Origin: DATMRS01 sp035566015 | Lineage (GTDB): Bacteria > Pseudomonadota > Alphaproteobacteria > Sphingomonadales > Sphingomonadaceae | Assembly: GCA_035566015.1 (NCBI GenBank) | Contig: DATMRS010000002.1 | Span: 193,730 to 257,729, forward strand | Direction of reading: 5' to 3' | DNA: 64,000 nt | Part shown: in pieces, positions 60,912 to 64,000 of the stretch | Layout of the letters: each line of letters begins with the position of its first letter | Numbering within the stretch: position 1 is the first letter of the stretch | Position numbers and translations under genes: made by a program | Notes under the pieces: model-generated | The model's database searches: none | What the model saw: the letters and a program-made list of their open reading frames with translations, nothing else | What the model was told of the DNA's origin: nothing

Positions 60912-63677
60912 ATGAAAAAGGGGTTGTGGTTGTTGTCGTCGGGTGTGTTGGCGCTTGCTACACCGGCGATGGCGCAGGATGCGGCGGCGGCCCCGGAGCA
61001 GTCCGCCCAAGCCGCCGACATATTGAACCAGGGCGATATCGTCGTCACCGCCACGCGCCGGCCAAGCCCGCTGAGCAACGTGCCGATCGCGGTATCTGCC
61101 ATCACCGGTGACGCGCTGCAGAATAGCGGCGTCACCGACACCCGCCAGCTCACGCAGCTTTCGCCTTCGCTGCTGGTATCCTCCTCCTCGTCGGAGGCGA
61201 CCGGCGCCGGCGCGCGGATTCGCGGAATCGGCACCGTGGGCGACAATCCGGGGCTCGAAAGTTCGGTCACGACCTTCATCGACGGCGTGTATCGCAATCG
61301 TTCGGGGGTCGGGCTCACCGAGCTGGGGCCGGTCGAGCGGATCGAGGTGCTGCGTGGCCCACAGGGCACCCTGTTCGGACGCAATGCATCGGCCGGCCTC
61401 ATCAATATCGTCACCGCCCAGCCGAAATTTCAGGATGAGGGTTATGCCGAGGCGAGCTTCGGCAATTATGACTACCGGCGCTTTGGCGGTGGCGTGACCG
61501 GGCCGATCGGCAGCAATTTCGCCTATCGGCTCGACGGCGTTTACACGAAGCGCGACGGCTTCATGAAGGACGTCATCTCCGGCCGCGACATCAACGGCCG
61601 CGATCGCTACCTGATACGTGGCAAGCTGCTCTATCAGCCGAGCGACGATCTGTCGGTGATGATCATCGGCGATTATACCAAGCGCGACGAGGAATGCTGC
61701 GTCGGCGCCTATCTTCCCGCGCATGACGTGACGCGCAACCCGGACGGGACGCTCAATTACGGCCCCTCCTCGACGAAGGCCCTCATCGGCAGCATTCTCT
61801 CGAACGTGCCGGGTGGAGGCTATGGCCTTGTCCTCGACGATCCTTATGCGCGCAAGGTCGCGCTCACGCCGGGACGGGACTTCCGTTCGGACGTCAAGGA
61901 TTGGGGCATTTCGGGGCAGGTGAACTGGAAACTCGGCGACGTGACGCTCACGTCGATCACCGCCTATCGCGACTGGAAGAATATCAAGGGGCAGGACGCC
62001 GATTATTCCAGCCTCGATCTCATGGTGCGGCCCAGCGACGGATCGGGCTTCACGCGGTTCCGCACCTTCAGCCAGGAACTGCGCCTGCAGGGTTCGGCCT
62101 TCGACGATCGGCTCGACTGGTTGATAGGCGGCTATTACGCCAATGAGAAACTCGCGCTGAACGACAATATGAGCTACGGCGCGGATTATGACCAATATGT
62201 CTCCGCGCGTATCGGGACGATCCCGGCGCTCGCAGGCTTTCCGGCGTTCGGTTTTCATAATCTGAACGGGTTCGCGCGGGCATTCGCGGCGGGGCAGGGC
62301 GCTAATGGCGCCCAGGTCGACGCGATCGCGAGCCAGGTGCTCAATACCCCGCTCGACAATAGCGGCACGCGCGATCATTTCCGCCAGACCGACCGAAATT
62401 TCGCGATCTTCACGCACAATATCTTCAAGATCACCGATCAGCTCTCGTTGACCCTGGGCGCGCGCTATACCGACGACAAGAAGACGCTGCATGCGGACCT
62501 GAACAGCGAAAGCCAGTGCGGCGTTTTCCTCGACAATATCAGCCGGCTGCGCGCGCTGGCGGCATCGGGCGGCGATCCGGTTGTCGCCGGGCTTTCGTCG
62601 GCGCTCGCCAATTCGGTGCTGGCGCCGCTGACCGGCCTTCCCTGCGTGCTCAATTCATTGAACGGCACGGCGTCCTCGAAGAAGAAGGAAGGCGAATGGT
62701 CCGGAACGGCGGTGCTGAGCTACAAGCCGTTCGATCAGTTGCTGACCTACATAAGCTATTCGCGCGGTTATAAGGCGGGTGGCTTCAACCTCGATCGCTC
62801 GCCCCTGTTCGATTCACGGACGCTGCAATCGACGATGAATCTCGATGTGCTGCAATTCCAGCCCGAGAAGGTCGATTCCTACGAGATCGGCGCCAAATAT
62901 AATGGCCGCCGGTTCGGCATCAATGTGGCGGCTTTCTACGAACTTTTCAAAAGCTTCCAGCTCAACACCTTCAACGGCACCAGCTTTTTCGTCACCGATA
63001 TCAAGGGCTGCAAGGACGATCTGGGCACGACCGATCAGGACCTGATCCCCGGCAACAGCAGTTGCGCCCATACGCGCAGCGGCGTCACCTCGAAGGGTTT
63101 CGAGGTCGAGGCGTTCGCCTATCCGTCGCGCTATTTCACGGTGTCGGCAGGCTTCACCTATGCCGACAGCAAATATCGTTCGGACCTGGCCGGCACACCC
63201 GATTTCTTCATTCCGGAATATGGCAATTCGCTCCAACCCACCTTGTTCCTGCTGCCGGGCGGTCGCCTGTCCAACTCGTCCAAATATGCGGTGACGGGGT
63301 CGGCCAACTGGTCGCCGCCGATCGGCAGCATGCTCAAGGGGCTGGTTTACGCCGATTTCCGCTACACGAGCGCGATCAACACCGGATCGGACCTGTTCGT
63401 GGAGAAGGAGCAGCCCGGCGTCATGCTCGTCAATGCCCGGCTTGGCCTGGGCGAGGCGCAGGGCAATTGGAGCCTGGAATTCTGGGCGCAGAACCTGTTC
63501 AACGTGAAGTATAAGCAGGTGGGCTTCAGCGCGCCCTTGCAAGGGGGCGGCATCCCGTCCTCCGCGCCGGGCACGGCGGGTGCGGTGCGCGAGTTCGGCA
63601 CCGGTTCGAACCAGTTGTTCGAGGCGTTCCTGGGCGAGCCGCGTACCTATGGCGTGACGCTGCGCACCAAATTCTAG
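60912..63677 (+). CDS. TonB-dependent outer-membrane receptor
   Basis: A 921-residue receptor starting at ATG 60912 (MKKGLWLLSSGVLALATPAMAQ), with GGAG 6 bases upstream. The signal peptide ends at AMA near residue 21. A TonB-box-like DIVVTATRR (about 43-51) leads into the plug domain (VERIEVLRGPQGTLFGRNASAG) and a 22-strand-type barrel (SYSRGYKAGGFNLD late in the barrel; C-terminal YGVTLRTKF with final Phe). The large size and GFN-D motif fit the sphingomonad receptors for plant or aromatic compounds and siderophores; the substrate is unknown. Confidence 0.95.
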   Translation: MKKGLWLLSSGVLALATPAMAQDAAAAPEQSAQAADILNQGDIVVTATRRPSPLSNVPIAVSAITGDALQNSGVTDTRQLTQLSPSLLVSSSSSEATGAGARIRGIGTVGDNPGLESSVTTFIDGVYRNRSGVGLTELGPVERIEVLRGPQGTLFGRNASAGLINIVTAQPKFQDEGYAEASFGNYDYRRFGGGVTGPIGSNFAYRLDGVYTKRDGFMKDVISGRDINGRDRYLIRGKLLYQPSDDLSVMIIGDYTKRDEECCVGAYLPAHDVTRNPDGTLNYGPSSTKALIGSILSNVPGGGYGLVLDDPYARKVALTPGRDFRSDVKDWGISGQVNWKLGDVTLTSITAYRDWKNIKGQDADYSSLDLMVRPSDGSGFTRFRTFSQELRLQGSAFDDRLDWLIGGYYANEKLALNDNMSYGADYDQYVSARIGTIPALAGFPAFGFHNLNGFARAFAAGQGANGAQVDAIASQVLNTPLDNSGTRDHFRQTDRNFAIFTHNIFKITDQLSLTLGARYTDDKKTLHADLNSESQCGVFLDNISRLRALAASGGDPVVAGLSSALANSVLAPLTGLPCVLNSLNGTASSKKKEGEWSGTAVLSYKPFDQLLTYISYSRGYKAGGFNLDRSPLFDSRTLQSTMNLDVLQFQPEKVDSYEIGAKYNGRRFGINVAAFYELFKSFQLNTFNGTSFFVTDIKGCKDDLGTTDQDLIPGNSSCAHTRSGVTSKGFEVEAFAYPSRYFTVSAGFTYADSKYRSDLAGTPDFFIPEYGNSLQPTLFLLPGGRLSNSSKYAVTGSANWSPPIGSMLKGLVYADFRYTSAINTGSDLFVEKEQPGVMLVNARLGLGEAQGNWSLEFWAQNLFNVKYKQVGFSAPLQGGGIPSSAPGTAGAVREFGTGSNQLFEAFLGEPRTYGVTLRTKF

Positions 63678-63733
63678 AGCCGATCGACAACGGTAGCGAG
63701 GCGGTGGCGATGGTCATCGCCTTGCCATATCCT

Positions 63734-63825
63734 GTCATTTCCGCGCAGGCGGGAATCCGTAAATGGTGCGTTTCGACCTTTCGGCACCGATAGTGCTTAT
63801 GGACTCCCGCCTGCGCGGGAATGAC
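63734..63825. repeat. dispersed inverted repeat, copy 4
   Basis: The left arm (63734-63758) starts GTCATTTCCGCGCAGGCGG, and the right arm (63801-63825) ends CCTGCGCGGGAATGAC. The 25-base arms pair with only about two mismatches, the best-preserved copy in the window. It follows the TonB receptor by 56 bases and could serve as its transcription end. Confidence 0.8.
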
Positions 63826-63876
63826 GATGGGTTTGTGGGAAGGGCGTGTAAATCGGCGCCCTAGACTCGTTTCCAC

Positions 63877-64000
63877 TTAGGTTGAAGCGTAGCCCGAGTT
63901 TCTGAGGTAGTTGGCGCATTCGTGTGGTGGGAAGGCGTCGAGCAGGGTGCCGATGCGACGCCAAGTTGCCTCGACGGATCGTTCGGCTGCCTTACGGAGC
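63877..64000 (-). mobile_element. IS630-type transposase, C-terminal end (truncated by the window)
   Basis: The minus-strand frame ending at TAA 63879-63877 reads LRKAAERSVEATWRRIGTLL, then a stretch ending in PPHECANYLRNSGYAST. The pattern W..I....D.F.P.EC.NY....GY is the usual C-terminus of IS630-family transposases. The rest of the element is outside the window. A TA dinucleotide at 63862-63863, the target type of this family, sits just outside the coding end and may mark the insertion point. Confidence 0.65.

Overview
The window is a GC-rich chromosomal segment of an alphaproteobacterium, most likely a member of the Sphingomonadaceae (Sphingomonas or a close relative). Pointers are a CcrM-type GANTC methyltransferase, a short HdaA-type DnaA homologue next to a DUF2066 protein, paired small Flp pilins, a long PstA with an N-terminal extension, a large TonB-dependent receptor and a typical alphaproteobacterial dispersed palindrome. 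The genus is inferred from protein style and gene order, not from a marker gene. Almost all of the window is ordinary core genome, densely packed, with many 4-base ATGA/GTGA overlaps.

Layout. 0-9 kb: the 3' end of rsmB, a TPR protein, the leftward run lptD-surA-pdxA-rsmA (outer-membrane biogenesis, vitamin B6, rRNA dimethylation), then pepA, holC and ndk. 9-17.5 kb: leftward purM-purN-yjbR-like genes facing rightward DUF2066-hdaA-ppk1-ppx. 17.5-20 kb: two Flp pilins, mutT and an SDR. 20-27 kb: a complete phosphate regulon, phoR-pstSCAB-phoU-phoB, with two candidate Pho boxes, then gph. 27.6-32.8 kb: glmU, glmS, rnhB and ccrM; the ccrM upstream region carries seven GANTC sites in 152 bp.

33.8-37.5 kb is the only clearly foreign part: an AT-richer island between a YdeI-like gene and tRNA-Ser(GGA). 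It holds a TIR-like protein and a membrane-anchored macro-domain protein that together look like a type II Thoeris anti-phage system, plus a large serine recombinase whose reading frame runs through the tRNA gene. 37.5-56 kb: a lipoprotein, acnA, DUF72 and DUF488 proteins, a CopD-like membrane protein divergent from a Crp/Fnr regulator with a TTG-N8-CAA palindrome between them, the dTDP-rhamnose operon rfbCBDA, a CDF metal exporter, an FMN reductase, rnr, a Na/Pi cotransporter, DUF535, VanZ-like and a ThDP enzyme. 56-64 kb: a ribbon-helix-helix protein, tRNA-Pro(TGG), an outer-membrane barrel, a LuxR regulator, a luciferase-like monooxygenase, infC (probably with a non-AUG start), a TonB receptor and the truncated end of an IS630-type transposase.

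How the parts fit. Phosphate is a recurring theme: Pst uptake and PhoR/PhoB control, polyphosphate synthesis and hydrolysis (ppk1/ppx), and a second low-energy phosphate carrier (NptA type). HdaA and CcrM add replication and cell-cycle control. A family of about 90-bp imperfect inverted repeats sits in intergenic gaps (four full copies and one fragment).
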